Numbered from the stretch's first letter, positions 1 to 5,763 are shown. The stretch: 5,763 nucleotides of DNA from Spirochaetia bacterium UBA5550 (GCA_002425885.1 DINC01000004.1:9851-15613), one strand, 5' to 3'. Notes: generated from the sequence alone by a model not told the origin. Numbers and translations are program-made.

Positions 1-1
1 A

Positions 2-2365
2 GTAGCTCTTCTGGAAACCCAGCTCCTTAAGAAAGAGGGTTACAATATCATAAATGCCAGGAATGGTGAACTGGCCATATCCCTCGTAAGGGCCCATGCG
101 AAAAAAATAGACCTTATACTTATGGACATAGACCTTGGTGAAGGGATGGATGGAACAGAAGCTGCCCGCGCCATTCTTCTTGATCATGAAATACCTGTTG
201 TTTTCCTCTCGTCACATATCGAGAAAGAGATTGTTGAAAAAACTGAAAAGATTACATCATACGGCTACGTTGTAAAGAATACCGGAATTACAGTGCTTGA
301 TGCTTCAATAAAAATGGCGTTTAAACTTTTCGAAGCTCACACAAATATAAGCAGGCAGAAGATGGAGATTGTGTCATTCAATGAGAATCTTCAGGTTGCT
401 TATGAAGAGATGGAAGCGGCTAATGAAGAGCTTATCAGATCTGAAAATGAACTCCTTTTAAGTGAAAGCAGGTACCGCCTTCTTTTTAATAATATGACAG
501 CAGGTTTTGCCCTCCATGAGATAATATGTGATGCGGAGGGTAACCCGGTTGATTACAGGTTCATCGATGTTAACCCCGCTTTTGAAAAGCTTACAGGACT
601 TGTAGCGTCAGAGATTATCAACAAAACCGCACGGGAGATACTTCCGGATATAGAAGAATTCTGGATTGAAACATACGGAAGAGTTGCTCTAACCGGTGAA
701 CCGGCATCTTTTTATAACTATACAATGGCTTTGCAAAAGCATTACGACGTATGGGCTTTCTCTCCTGAGAAGGGCAGATTTGCTGTTGTCTTTTCTGACA
801 TATCTGACAGGATAAAGGCTGAGACTGAGGTGGGGAGGCTCAGCCGCATCTATGAGGTCATAAGCCAGATAAATCAGCTTATTGTTCATGCCAGATCCAG
901 GGATGCAATACTGGAAGGAGCCTGCCGTATCACGGTGGAAACCGGACAGCTTCAGATGGCGTGGATCGGGTTTGTTGATGAGGCGGAGCAGGTGGTGAGG
1001 CCAGTATGCTGGTATGGCATGGAAGATGGTTATCTTTCAAAAATAAAAAAAATTTCAATAAGCGATGTTCCCGAAGGGAGGGGCCCCACAGGCACAGCCA
1101 TAAGGGAAGGGAGATTTTTCTGCTGCAATGATATAGAAAATGATTCCTGTATGACAGTATGGAGGGGCGAAGCCCTGAAGCGCGGATACAGGGCTTCCAT
1201 AGCTCTGCCGCTTTCGTTCAATGGAAGGATTACAGGCACTTTTAATATATATGCACCTGAGGCGAATTTTTTCAGCGATTCAGAGATACGTCTTCTTGAG
1301 GAAGTGACAAGCGATCTATCTTATGCGCTTGAGATGGTTGATGCGGAGGAGAAGAGAAAAAAAGCTGAAGAGATGTACAGGCTTATTGCGGATAATTCCA
1401 GCGATACAATCTGGGTGATGACCCCGGATGGCCGGCTTACTTATCACAGCCCGGCTGTGATAAAACTCCGGGGCTACACACCGGAGGAGGCGAATCAGCT
1501 TCCAATGGGCGCTACTCTTGCTCCTGATTCACTTGCCCTGATCATAAGACTGATATCCGAAGACAGCCTCCGGCCGCCGTCACTAAGGCAGAATGAATAT
1601 CTCCTTGAACTTGAGATGTTTAAGAAAGACGGAAGTACAGTATGGACAGAGGTTTCGGTACATGTACTCCGTGATGCTGAAGGGAATATAACCGGCTTCC
1701 AGGGGGGGACGCGTGATATAACAGAGAGAAGGCGGGCTGAAGGGGAATTGCGGAGGCTCATTATTGAGAAGGATATCCTGCTTAAAGAACTGCAGCACAG
1801 GGTGAAGAATAATCTCAAGGTAATATCAGGGCTCCTTGCTTTTGAATCTGACACGTTAAAAGGGGGCCGGAATGGAGAGGTCTTCCGGAACGCCATCAGC
1901 AGAATAGAATCCATGGCTGTAATTTATGAGTCGTTATACCTTTCTGAGAATATAGCTGAAGTTGAACTGCATAACTACATCAGATACCTTGCTGATTCAA
2001 TTTTCAGCACATACAACATTCATTCCGCGAAAATAAACCTTACAACTTCACTTGACGAGGTTAACCTTGACCTGAGACGGTCAGTGCCGCTGGGGCTTGT
2101 TCTTAATGAACTGATTACAAATTCTCTTAAATATGCTTATCCCTATGAATCAGGCGGGGATATACTTGTGGCACTTTCAAAAAAAGGGCCCAGGATAACC
2201 CTTATGGTGGAGGATAACGGAGCCGGTTTTCCTGATAACTTTAATCCGTCATCTGACGCCAGTATGGGGTTCAGGCTGGTTAAAATGCTTACAGAACAGA
2301 TTGGCGGTGAGCTTGATATTAATAGCAGAGCAGGCGCAAAGGTTTCGGTCAGTTTTCTTCTTTAA
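2..2365 (+). CDS. Receiver-PAS-GAF-PAS sensor histidine kinase (HisKA_2 family), 5' end cut off by the window
   Basis: This is a soluble two-component signalling kinase, open from the left edge (787 residues visible, numbered from the codon at base 2). The ATG at base 122 is not the start: the 40 codons before it encode the first half of a receiver domain. In order it has a receiver domain (about 1-110; phospho-acceptor Asp42 in LMDIDLG, Ser70/71 in FLSSH, Lys92 in YVVKN), a helical linker, probably coiled coil (about 115-155), PAS (155-272), GAF (276-445, with the family signature PEGRGPTGTAIREG), a second PAS (455-580, ending DITERRRAE), and an HisKA_2 and HATPase core (591-787). The phosphorylated His is His599 in LQHRVKNN; the N box is NELITNSLKYA (702-712), G1 is VEDNGAGFP with Asp738, and the last ATP-lid motif is SMGFRLV (754-760). 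No membrane helix is visible, so it acts in the cytosol. The receiver at the front suggests that it is itself controlled by phosphorylation. Perhaps 12-20 residues are missing, including the acidic pair of the receiver. The signal and the partner regulator are unknown. Confidence 0.95.
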   Translation, partial: VALLETQLLKKEGYNIINARNGELAISLVRAHAKKIDLILMDIDLGEGMDGTEAARAILLDHEIPVVFLSSHIEKEIVEKTEKITSYGYVVKNTGITVLDASIKMAFKLFEAHTNISRQKMEIVSFNENLQVAYEEMEAANEELIRSENELLLSESRYRLLFNNMTAGFALHEIICDAEGNPVDYRFIDVNPAFEKLTGLVASEIINKTAREILPDIEEFWIETYGRVALTGEPASFYNYTMALQKHYDVWAFSPEKGRFAVVFSDISDRIKAETEVGRLSRIYEVISQINQLIVHARSRDAILEGACRITVETGQLQMAWIGFVDEAEQVVRPVCWYGMEDGYLSKIKKISISDVPEGRGPTGTAIREGRFFCCNDIENDSCMTVWRGEALKRGYRASIALPLSFNGRITGTFNIYAPEANFFSDSEIRLLEEVTSDLSYALEMVDAEEKRKKAEEMYRLIADNSSDTIWVMTPDGRLTYHSPAVIKLRGYTPEEANQLPMGATLAPDSLALIIRLISEDSLRPPSLRQNEYLLELEMFKKDGSTVWTEVSVHVLRDAEGNITGFQGGTRDITERRRAEGELRRLIIEKDILLKELQHRVKNNLKVISGLLAFESDTLKGGRNGEVFRNAISRIESMAVIYESLYLSENIAEVELHNYIRYLADSIFSTYNIHSAKINLTTSLDEVNLDLRRSVPLGLVLNELITNSLKYAYPYESGGDILVALSKKGPRITLMVEDNGAGFPDNFNPSSDASMGFRLVKMLTEQIGGELDINSRAGAKVSVSFLL

Positions 2366-2397
2366 AAGAGTTTTTATTATATTCTGATTTCCACATA

Positions 2398-2426
2398 TTG
2401 CCGATAATAAGATAGGGATTTATAAT
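2398..2426 (+). promoter_or_regulatory. Sigma-70-type promoter for the lipoprotein gene
   Basis: A TTGCCG box (4 of 6 matches to the -35 consensus) lies exactly 17 bases before a perfect TATAAT (2421-2426). Transcription would start near base 2433, giving a leader of about 18 bases before the ATG at 2451. The site sits in the AT-rich gap after the kinase stop codon, so the lipoprotein probably has its own transcript rather than depending on the kinase. A small dyad, GATAG (2411-2415) and CTATC (2427-2431), surrounds the -10 box and could be an operator or chance. I saw no convincing terminator between the kinase and this promoter, so read-through is possible. Confidence 0.6.
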
Positions 2427-2439
2427 CTATCAAATTTCC

Positions 2440-2443
2440 GGAG
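2440..2443 (+). promoter_or_regulatory. Ribosome binding site that favours the ATG at 2451
   Basis: GGAG is followed one base later by an ATG at 2445, too close for normal initiation, and seven bases later by a second in-frame ATG at 2451, which is ideal spacing. The protein start is therefore placed at 2451. The choice changes only two residues (Met-Lys) before the signal peptide. Confidence 0.6.
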
Positions 2444-2450
2444 TATGAAA

Positions 2451-4460
2451 ATGATCAGAAAAACTGCAGTCTCTTTTTCCCTTGTATTTGCAATAGTATT
2501 TTACGGATGTGGTGGAGGCGGCGGGGGTGGTGCGGGTACAACCCTGCCTAAATTCAAATCCGGGGATAACGAAATAACTGACTACAGATTTGTTTCATCA
2601 AAAAATGGCAGCAGACTCTCTGCTGATACAGCAGGAGAGATTTCCGGAAATATTATAACAGTCACCGTACCCCACAGTTCAGATGTAACATCACTGGTGG
2701 CTGAATATGCAACAAACAGTACTGTAGTTGAGGTGAACGATATTCTTCAGGTTAATGGTGAAACCCCGAATGATTTCTCTGCACCTGTTCTTTATAATGT
2801 TACAGCTGAGGATGGAACTATCCGCACGTATACAGTTACAGTGGTGAAGGCCCCATCTACTGAGAAGGTGATCTCATCATTTACATTAAACGGGACTGAG
2901 GGTGTTATTGATCAGACAACAGGAGCAATTAATGTTCTCCTTCCGCCAAAATCTACGCTGAAAGATAAAACCGCGTCATTCTCAGCTATATGCAGCGGGA
3001 TCGAAGTAAACGGTGTGGAGCAGAGAAGCGGCGAAACAGAAAACGATTTCACCACTCCTTTAATTTACATTGTGACAGCAGAAGACGGCAGCAGCAGGAA
3101 CTATACTGTAACAGCCTCAGTGCTCCCTGCTGACTGGAAAGAGATAACATCATTTCTCTTCAGAAAATCAGAGAACGAATCACTCTCTGCTGACGCGGCA
3201 GGTGAAATTCAGGGTGAAACAATAAATATAGAATTACCTTTCGGATCATCAACTGAGGGACTTACCGCTTTTTTTACTACGACCGGTGAGAAAGTAATGA
3301 TAGGTGAAGCCGGGCAGCTGGCCGGAGTTAATAAGAACAGTTTCAAAGAAACGGTCAGTTATAAGGTTATAGCTGAAGACGGCAGTGAGCAGATATACAG
3401 GGTTACTGTTTCTGTTGCGAAGAGCGACTCTAAAGCTATTACAGCATACAGGCTTGACGGTGAAAGCGCGGTCATAGATCCTGGAACAGGGGCAATTACA
3501 GTGGAATTTTCTGCGGAAAAGAATATCTCCTATCTTATTTCAGATTTTATCACAACCGGGGTATCTGTTAATGTAGATGGTAAAGAACAGGTGAGCGGTG
3601 TTACACCAAATGATTTTACATCTCCGCTGGTTTACACCGTCATTGCTGACAATGGTTCAACTGCTTACTACAATGTGTCAGTAAATAAAAATTCTGAGAT
3701 TCCGGGGCTATGGAACTTCGAGTATCTTGAAAGCCCTGACTATACACTTCACGGTGCAGTGCTTACGCAGGGTCTGTCAGGTAATGCCCTGCTGTTTGAC
3801 GGTTACGATGATTATCTGCTTGTACCGGATAGCGATGCCCTGACACTTGCAGAATCCGGTTCAATTGAAGTTGTGCTTAAGGTAATTGCCCACAGGGATT
3901 ATGCGGGAATTGTTCATAAAGGAGTTAAAAAAGATTTCAGTGATGAGTCATACTCTCTTCAGTACTGGGGTAATGACGGGACTCTGAGGTTTCTGGTTAC
4001 AGGAAGTAAAGGGGTTTATTCATACGCGGATAGTTCATCTAAACTTGAGCCGGGCGTATGGTACCATATAGTTGCAGCCTGGGATGCAAATTATGTAATG
4101 CTTTATATTAACGGTTCTCTTTCCGGTTCCGCAAAAAACAAAACAGGCCCGGTGCGTGACAGTAACGGGGGACTTGTCATCGGCGCCCAGCTCCCTGATC
4201 AATTCTATAATTCAACTTATAAGAATTTCTGTTTTAACGGAATTATTGACCGGGTGCAGATTTTCAGTAAATCATTAACTCCTGATGAAGTGACAACACG
4301 ATACAGCAGTATCATGAAGCCTGCGGACACAGCACTCACAGCTTATCTTCTGAAGGTGGTTCCGCAGCAGAAGGGGATAGTGATAATACTGTTCGTATGC
4401 ATACTGTTTGCTGTTTCCGGTCTTTATATATTCAACAGGTTGAATCACAGACACAGTTAA
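2451..4460 (+). CDS. Surface lipoprotein with four beta-sandwich repeats, a LamG-like domain and a C-terminal membrane helix
   Basis: This is a predicted secreted lipoprotein of 669 residues from the chosen ATG; an ATG at 2445 would add two. Residues 1-19 form a lipoprotein signal peptide (MIRK, then a hydrophobic stretch) ending in FYG before Cys20. The lipobox is loose but acceptable, as is usual in spirochaetes. Seven glycines (21-27) follow as a flexible tether. Four related domains of about 85-90 residues follow (42-132, 140-223, 232-323, 330-411), each ending in a pattern like NDF..P..Y.V.AEDGS...Y.V. They resemble the DUF5018 or cadherin-like sandwich repeats of bacterial surface proteins; I did not run a profile search. 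Residues about 418-620 form a LamG/concanavalin-like fold (LLFDGYDDYLLVP, GVWYHIVAAWD, FNGIIDRVQIFSKSLTPDEV), usually a carbohydrate- or protein-binding module. A 20-residue hydrophobic helix (about 642-661) and a basic tail (NRLNHRHS) end the protein. No catalytic domain is visible, so binding or adhesion is the likely role; the ligand is unknown. Confidence 0.88.
   Translation: MIRKTAVSFSLVFAIVFYGCGGGGGGGAGTTLPKFKSGDNEITDYRFVSSKNGSRLSADTAGEISGNIITVTVPHSSDVTSLVAEYATNSTVVEVNDILQVNGETPNDFSAPVLYNVTAEDGTIRTYTVTVVKAPSTEKVISSFTLNGTEGVIDQTTGAINVLLPPKSTLKDKTASFSAICSGIEVNGVEQRSGETENDFTTPLIYIVTAEDGSSRNYTVTASVLPADWKEITSFLFRKSENESLSADAAGEIQGETINIELPFGSSTEGLTAFFTTTGEKVMIGEAGQLAGVNKNSFKETVSYKVIAEDGSEQIYRVTVSVAKSDSKAITAYRLDGESAVIDPGTGAITVEFSAEKNISYLISDFITTGVSVNVDGKEQVSGVTPNDFTSPLVYTVIADNGSTAYYNVSVNKNSEIPGLWNFEYLESPDYTLHGAVLTQGLSGNALLFDGYDDYLLVPDSDALTLAESGSIEVVLKVIAHRDYAGIVHKGVKKDFSDESYSLQYWGNDGTLRFLVTGSKGVYSYADSSSKLEPGVWYHIVAAWDANYVMLYINGSLSGSAKNKTGPVRDSNGGLVIGAQLPDQFYNSTYKNFCFNGIIDRVQIFSKSLTPDEVTTRYSSIMKPADTALTAYLLKVVPQQKGIVIILFVCILFAVSGLYIFNRLNHRHS
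2574..3683 (+). repeat. Four tandem beta-sandwich repeats in an A-B-A-B arrangement within the lipoprotein
   Basis: The copies lie at about 2574-2846, 2868-3119, 3144-3419 and 3438-3683. Copies 1 and 3 share a longer hairpin with the wording LSAD(T/A)AGEI. Copies 2 and 4 share L(N/D)G...VID..TGAI.V and later V(N/D)G.EQ.SG. Equivalent residues of copies 1 and 3, and of copies 2 and 4, are each 189 residues apart, which fits duplication of a two-domain unit. The copies have diverged well at the DNA level, so the duplication is old. Copy 3 has lost the PNDF wording at its end (KNSF instead). Confidence 0.75.
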
Positions 4461-4481
4461 TCTGTAAGACCATAAATTGCG

Positions 4482-4531
4482 GCGCGTTTAACTCCTCATC
4501 ATTCAACCCCGGGGAGTTAAAGCGCTGTTTT
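4482..4531 (+). terminator. Rho-independent terminator in the convergent gap between the lipoprotein and hydrolase genes
   Basis: The left arm GCGC-G-TTTAACTCC (4482-4495) pairs with GGAGTTAAAGCGC (4513-4525), giving 13 base pairs with one bulged G (4486) and a 17-base loop. TGTTTT follows (4526-4531). It starts 22 bases after the lipoprotein stop codon. The T-run overlaps the stop codon of the opposing hydrolase gene (4530-4532). On the - strand the same hairpin has no T-run after it, but it could still slow polymerase leaving the hydrolase gene. Confidence 0.7.
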
Positions 4532-5387
4532 AAAGATATATAGTCTGCTTCTCTTTTGCCGGATAAACTTTCAGCCCCGGCCCTGCAAGTTTTCCTGCCA
4601 TTTCAATAAGTTCCTCAATCTGGTTATCAGTGCGCACAGGATCGTGATGAAAAGCGAAAAGATTTTTGACATTAAATTTATTGCACACTTCAACAGTTGT
4701 TTCTATGGCTGAGTGTCCCCATCCGACTTTGTTTTCATACTCTTCACGGTTGTACTGACAGTCAGCAACAAGCATATCAGCGTCATGTATGAGGTATGAA
4801 ATATTCCTTTCATTAATTTTTTCTATTTCGGGATCATCAGAAATCTCGCTGTCAGTGGCGTAGACAAAAACTCTCCCCCTGTATTCAATTCTGAATCCCA
4901 GAGAAAGAGTGGGGTGTATCAGGTGAGTGAAATGTATGGTCACATCATTAATTGTAAAAGGCGATTCAGTAAGAGCATTGAATTTTATTGTGGATTGAAG
5001 GTCGTTAAGTGAAACAGGGAAATACTCCCTCTCCATCTGGCCGAAGATCAACTTTTCAAGAGCTGATACGCTATGCCCGCCGTAAAAGTTTATATTTGTT
5101 CCCGGAATGTAAGCCATTTTAAAAAAAGGAAAACCCTGGATATGGTCCCAGTGTGTATGGCTGATGAGTATCTGTATGTCGGCATTTCTCCCTTTGAATT
5201 CCTGAAGGAGAGAGTCTCCCAGTTCTCTGATACCTGAGCCTGCATCGAGAATGATAAGAGTATCACCGCAGCGCACTTCAATGCATGGAGTATTGCCGCC
5301 ATACCTGATGAAGTTTTTTCCCGGTGTGGGTATTGAACCCCGGACACCCCAGAATTTTATTTTAAAATCTCTTTCCCGGTTTGCCAT
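4530..5387 (-). CDS. MBL-fold metallohydrolase (PhnP / TaR3-like group)
   Basis: This is a 285-residue soluble enzyme of the metallo-beta-lactamase fold, full length for its group. The N-terminus carries the family wording FWGVRGSIPTPG (13-23) and YGGNTPCIEV (29-38), then LDAGSGIRELG (47-57). The metal-binding core is HTHWDH (His77, His79, Asp81, His82), followed by His158 in LIHPT, Asp179 in ATDSE and His247/His248 in FAFHHDP. GWGHS (His225) is also typical of this group. All expected ligands are present, so a two-metal hydrolase is likely. The group includes phosphodiesterase-like enzymes, but the substrate cannot be read from the sequence. There is no signal peptide or membrane helix, so it acts in the cytosol. 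The ATG at 5387 is the only plausible start: the next Met is residue 91, inside the fold. An AAAAAGG ribosome site (5396-5402, read on the - strand) lies eight bases upstream. The gene is convergent with the lipoprotein gene and has no visible functional link to it. Confidence 0.93.
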   Translation of the reverse strand: MANRERDFKIKFWGVRGSIPTPGKNFIRYGGNTPCIEVRCGDTLIILDAGSGIRELGDSLLQEFKGRNADIQILISHTHWDHIQGFPFFKMAYIPGTNINFYGGHSVSALEKLIFGQMEREYFPVSLNDLQSTIKFNALTESPFTINDVTIHFTHLIHPTLSLGFRIEYRGRVFVYATDSEISDDPEIEKINERNISYLIHDADMLVADCQYNREEYENKVGWGHSAIETTVEVCNKFNVKNLFAFHHDPVRTDNQIEELIEMAGKLAGPGLKVYPAKEKQTIYL

Positions 5388-5418
5388 GAATTAAACCTTT
5401 TTGAATTTTGATACGCCA

Positions 5419-5447
5419 TTAATAGTAAAAATCTTTTAAAAAAGCAA
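5419..5447 (-). promoter_or_regulatory. Weak candidate promoter for the metallohydrolase gene
   Basis: Read on the - strand, TTGCTT (5442-5447) is followed after 17 bases by TATTAA (5419-5424). The matches are 3 of 6 and 4 of 6. The predicted start of transcription, near 5412, gives a leader of about 25 bases with the ribosome site in it. Position and spacing are right, but the region is so AT-rich that such matches arise easily. Confidence 0.3.
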
Positions 5448-5472
5448 CAGTTTATTTTAACATTGGATTACT

Positions 5473-5515
5473 TCTCCCCCTGAGTAAGTGTCCCGGTGCC
5501 GTGGAAAGGGGGAGA
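5473..5515. other. G/C-rich hairpin upstream of the metallohydrolase gene
   Basis: TCTCCCCCT (5473-5481) pairs perfectly with AGGGGGAGA (5507-5515), a 9-bp stem with a 25-base loop. On the + strand it is followed by TTTATTGTT, so it looks like a + strand terminator. However, no + strand gene precedes it between 5388 and 5472. On the - strand it lies before the candidate hydrolase promoter and has no T-run. It could be a structured end of an unseen small transcript or a leader element; the role is not clear. Confidence 0.45.
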
Positions 5516-5527
5516 TTTATTGTTCAC

Positions 5528-5551
5528 TGAAGAATAGATCTTCTATCTTCA
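5528..5551. other. Small hairpin-forming inverted repeat
   Basis: TGAAG-A-ATAG pairs with CTATCTTCA across a five-base loop (5538-5542), giving nine base pairs with one bulged A (5533). It is not followed by a T-run on the + strand. Role unknown. Confidence 0.35.
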
Positions 5552-5573
5552 AGGATACAACCGGTAAAAAATC

Positions 5574-5601
5574 TTGACAAAAAATAAAGAAAAAATAGAC
5601 T
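5574..5601 (+). promoter_or_regulatory. Possible + strand promoter with a perfect -35 box
   Basis: TTGACA (5574-5579) is followed after 16 bases by TAGACT (5596-5601), a 4 of 6 match to the -10 consensus. Transcription would start near 5608 and run rightwards through the inverted repeats and out of the window. The A-rich tract it sits in is, on the - strand, the T-rich tail of the hairpin at 5603-5637, so the match may be accidental. Confidence 0.3.
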
Positions 5602-5602
5602 G

Positions 5603-5637
5603 CTTTATATGGTGATTAGTCGCCATTTTTTATAAAG
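5603..5637 (-). terminator. Nested inverted repeat, likely terminator for a gene entering from the right
   Basis: An outer pair, CTTTATA (5603-5609) and TATAAAG (5631-5637), encloses an inner stem TGGTG/CGCCA (5610-5614 with 5621-5625, one G-T pair), leaving five unpaired T (5626-5630). Read on the - strand it is followed within eight bases by a T-rich tract (two runs of six T between 5580 and 5595). It lies 17 bases beyond the stop codon of the possible gene tail at 5655-5763. On the + strand the inner stem alone is directly followed by T, so it may work in both directions. Confidence 0.45.
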
Positions 5638-5642
5638 AAAAG

Positions 5643-5662
5643 CGGAATGAATATTCATTTCG
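5643..5662. repeat. Near-perfect 20-base palindrome
   Basis: The core AATGAATATTCATT (5646-5659) is a perfect 14-base palindrome. It extends to CGG on one side and TCG on the other, so nine of ten positions pair by Watson-Crick rules and one by G-T. This is the right size for a dimeric repressor site, but it has no loop and so would make a poor RNA hairpin. It overlaps the stop codon of the possible - strand gene tail. Confidence 0.5.
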
Positions 5663-5763
5663 AAAGAGGAAGCAGCTTATCCCATGAAAAGTTATTCCTG
5701 AGTTTCATGGGATAAGTAATAAAATTTTTTATTAAATCAGCGAATCCAGGCTTAACTATTCTT
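5655..5763 (-). CDS. Possible C-terminal tail of a protein gene running in from the right edge
   Basis: On the - strand a frame is open from the right edge for 35 codons to a TGA at 5655-5657. It ends FSWDKLLPLSK and starts RIVKPGFADLIKNF. I do not recognise the family. In favour: the residue mix looks like a protein tail, a hairpin plus T-rich tract follows the stop at terminator distance, and the gene would run in the same direction as the hydrolase. Against: an open frame of this length arises often by chance in AT-rich DNA, and it contains a perfect 14-bp inverted repeat, which is uncommon inside a gene. If it is not coding, this stretch is intergenic. Confidence 0.35.
   Translation of the reverse strand, partial: RIVKPGFADLIKNFITYPMKLRNNFSWDKLLPLSK
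5676..5716. repeat. Perfect 14-bp inverted repeat (strong hairpin)
   Basis: CTTATCCCATGAAA (5676-5689) and TTTCATGGGATAAG (5703-5716) are exact reverse complements around a 13-base loop. On the + strand the stem is followed by TAATAAAA and then six T (5725-5730). This could act as a loose terminator, and the eight-base gap makes it atypical. The T-run is itself part of an AT-only palindrome at 5717-5734. The repeat could also be a structured RNA element or a protein-binding dyad. Confidence 0.65.

Noticed and set aside
122..124. ATG at 122 as the start of the kinase
   Set aside because: The upstream frame is open to the window edge and encodes the first half of the receiver fold, so starting at 122 would leave a broken domain with the phospho-acceptor Asp as residue 2.
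1495..1914. Open - strand frame of 139 codons inside the kinase gene
   Set aside because: It lies antisense to the well-supported second PAS and HisKA_2 regions, and its translation is a Ser/Arg-rich shadow with no recognisable domain. The shorter - strand frames at 689-889, 1030-1239 and 1583-1798 are rejected for the same reason.
2445..2447. ATG at 2445 as the lipoprotein start
   Set aside because: Only one base separates it from the GGAG ribosome site; the in-frame ATG at 2451 has seven-base spacing. It cannot be fully excluded.
5090..5347. Open - strand frame of 85 codons inside the metallohydrolase gene
   Set aside because: It overlaps the conserved N-terminal and HTHWDH region of the hydrolase in another frame and shows no domain of its own.
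5684..5701. Five-codon + strand leader peptide (MKSYS) after AGAGGA
   Set aside because: The spacing to the ribosome-like site is too long (13 bases), and the peptide has no run of one amino acid that would suggest attenuation.
5647..5715. Short + strand frame of 22 codons (starts MNIHF)
   Set aside because: There is no good ribosome site, it begins inside a palindrome and ends inside the 14-bp inverted repeat, so its sequence is dictated by the repeats.
5473..5734. CRISPR array or insertion-sequence remnant at the right end
   Set aside because: The inverted repeats differ from one another, there are no regularly spaced direct repeats, and there are no transposase fragments or target-site duplications.

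Overview
The window (5763 bases, moderate GC, bacterial gene density) holds three clear protein genes. They are a two-component sensor kinase cut off by the left edge (+ strand), a large multidomain surface lipoprotein (+ strand) and an MBL-fold metallohydrolase (- strand, convergent with the lipoprotein). About 375 bases at the right end hold no clear gene but are rich in inverted repeats. They may include the last 35 codons of another - strand gene that runs in from beyond the right edge. I see no tRNA, rRNA, CRISPR array, transposase or phage gene.

The organism cannot be named from this sequence. The receiver-domain wording (LSSHIEKEIVEKTEKITSYG), the architecture that joins a receiver, PAS and GAF domains to an HisKA_2 kinase, and the lipoprotein with a loose lipobox (FYG-C) all resemble what is common in spirochaetes and some other diderm environmental bacteria. 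I offer that only as a weak inference. Codon use looks alike across the three main genes, and nothing points to recent transfer.

Layout. Bases 2-2365 encode the kinase; its true start lies just outside the window. A 79-base gap to the lipoprotein's first in-frame ATG contains a good sigma-70-type promoter (TTGCCG, 17 bases, TATAAT) with a dyad over its -10 box, so the lipoprotein can be transcribed on its own. The lipoprotein (2451-4460) has a lipid-attachment cysteine, a glycine tether, four beta-sandwich repeats in an A-B-A-B order, a LamG/concanavalin-like domain and an unusual C-terminal membrane helix. A hairpin with a short T-run (4482-4531) ends that gene and overlaps the stop codon of the convergent hydrolase (4530-5387). 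Bases 5388-5763 hold a weak candidate promoter for the hydrolase, several hairpins and palindromes, and the possible gene tail.

Functionally, the kinase is a cytosolic signal integrator that would phosphorylate an unseen partner. The lipoprotein is an envelope-anchored binding or adhesion protein. The hydrolase is a soluble metal-dependent enzyme of unknown substrate. Nothing in the sequence shows that the three act in one pathway. The most unusual items are the doubly anchored lipoprotein with its two-domain duplication and the palindrome-rich right end. I do not see convincing evidence of a wholly new system.
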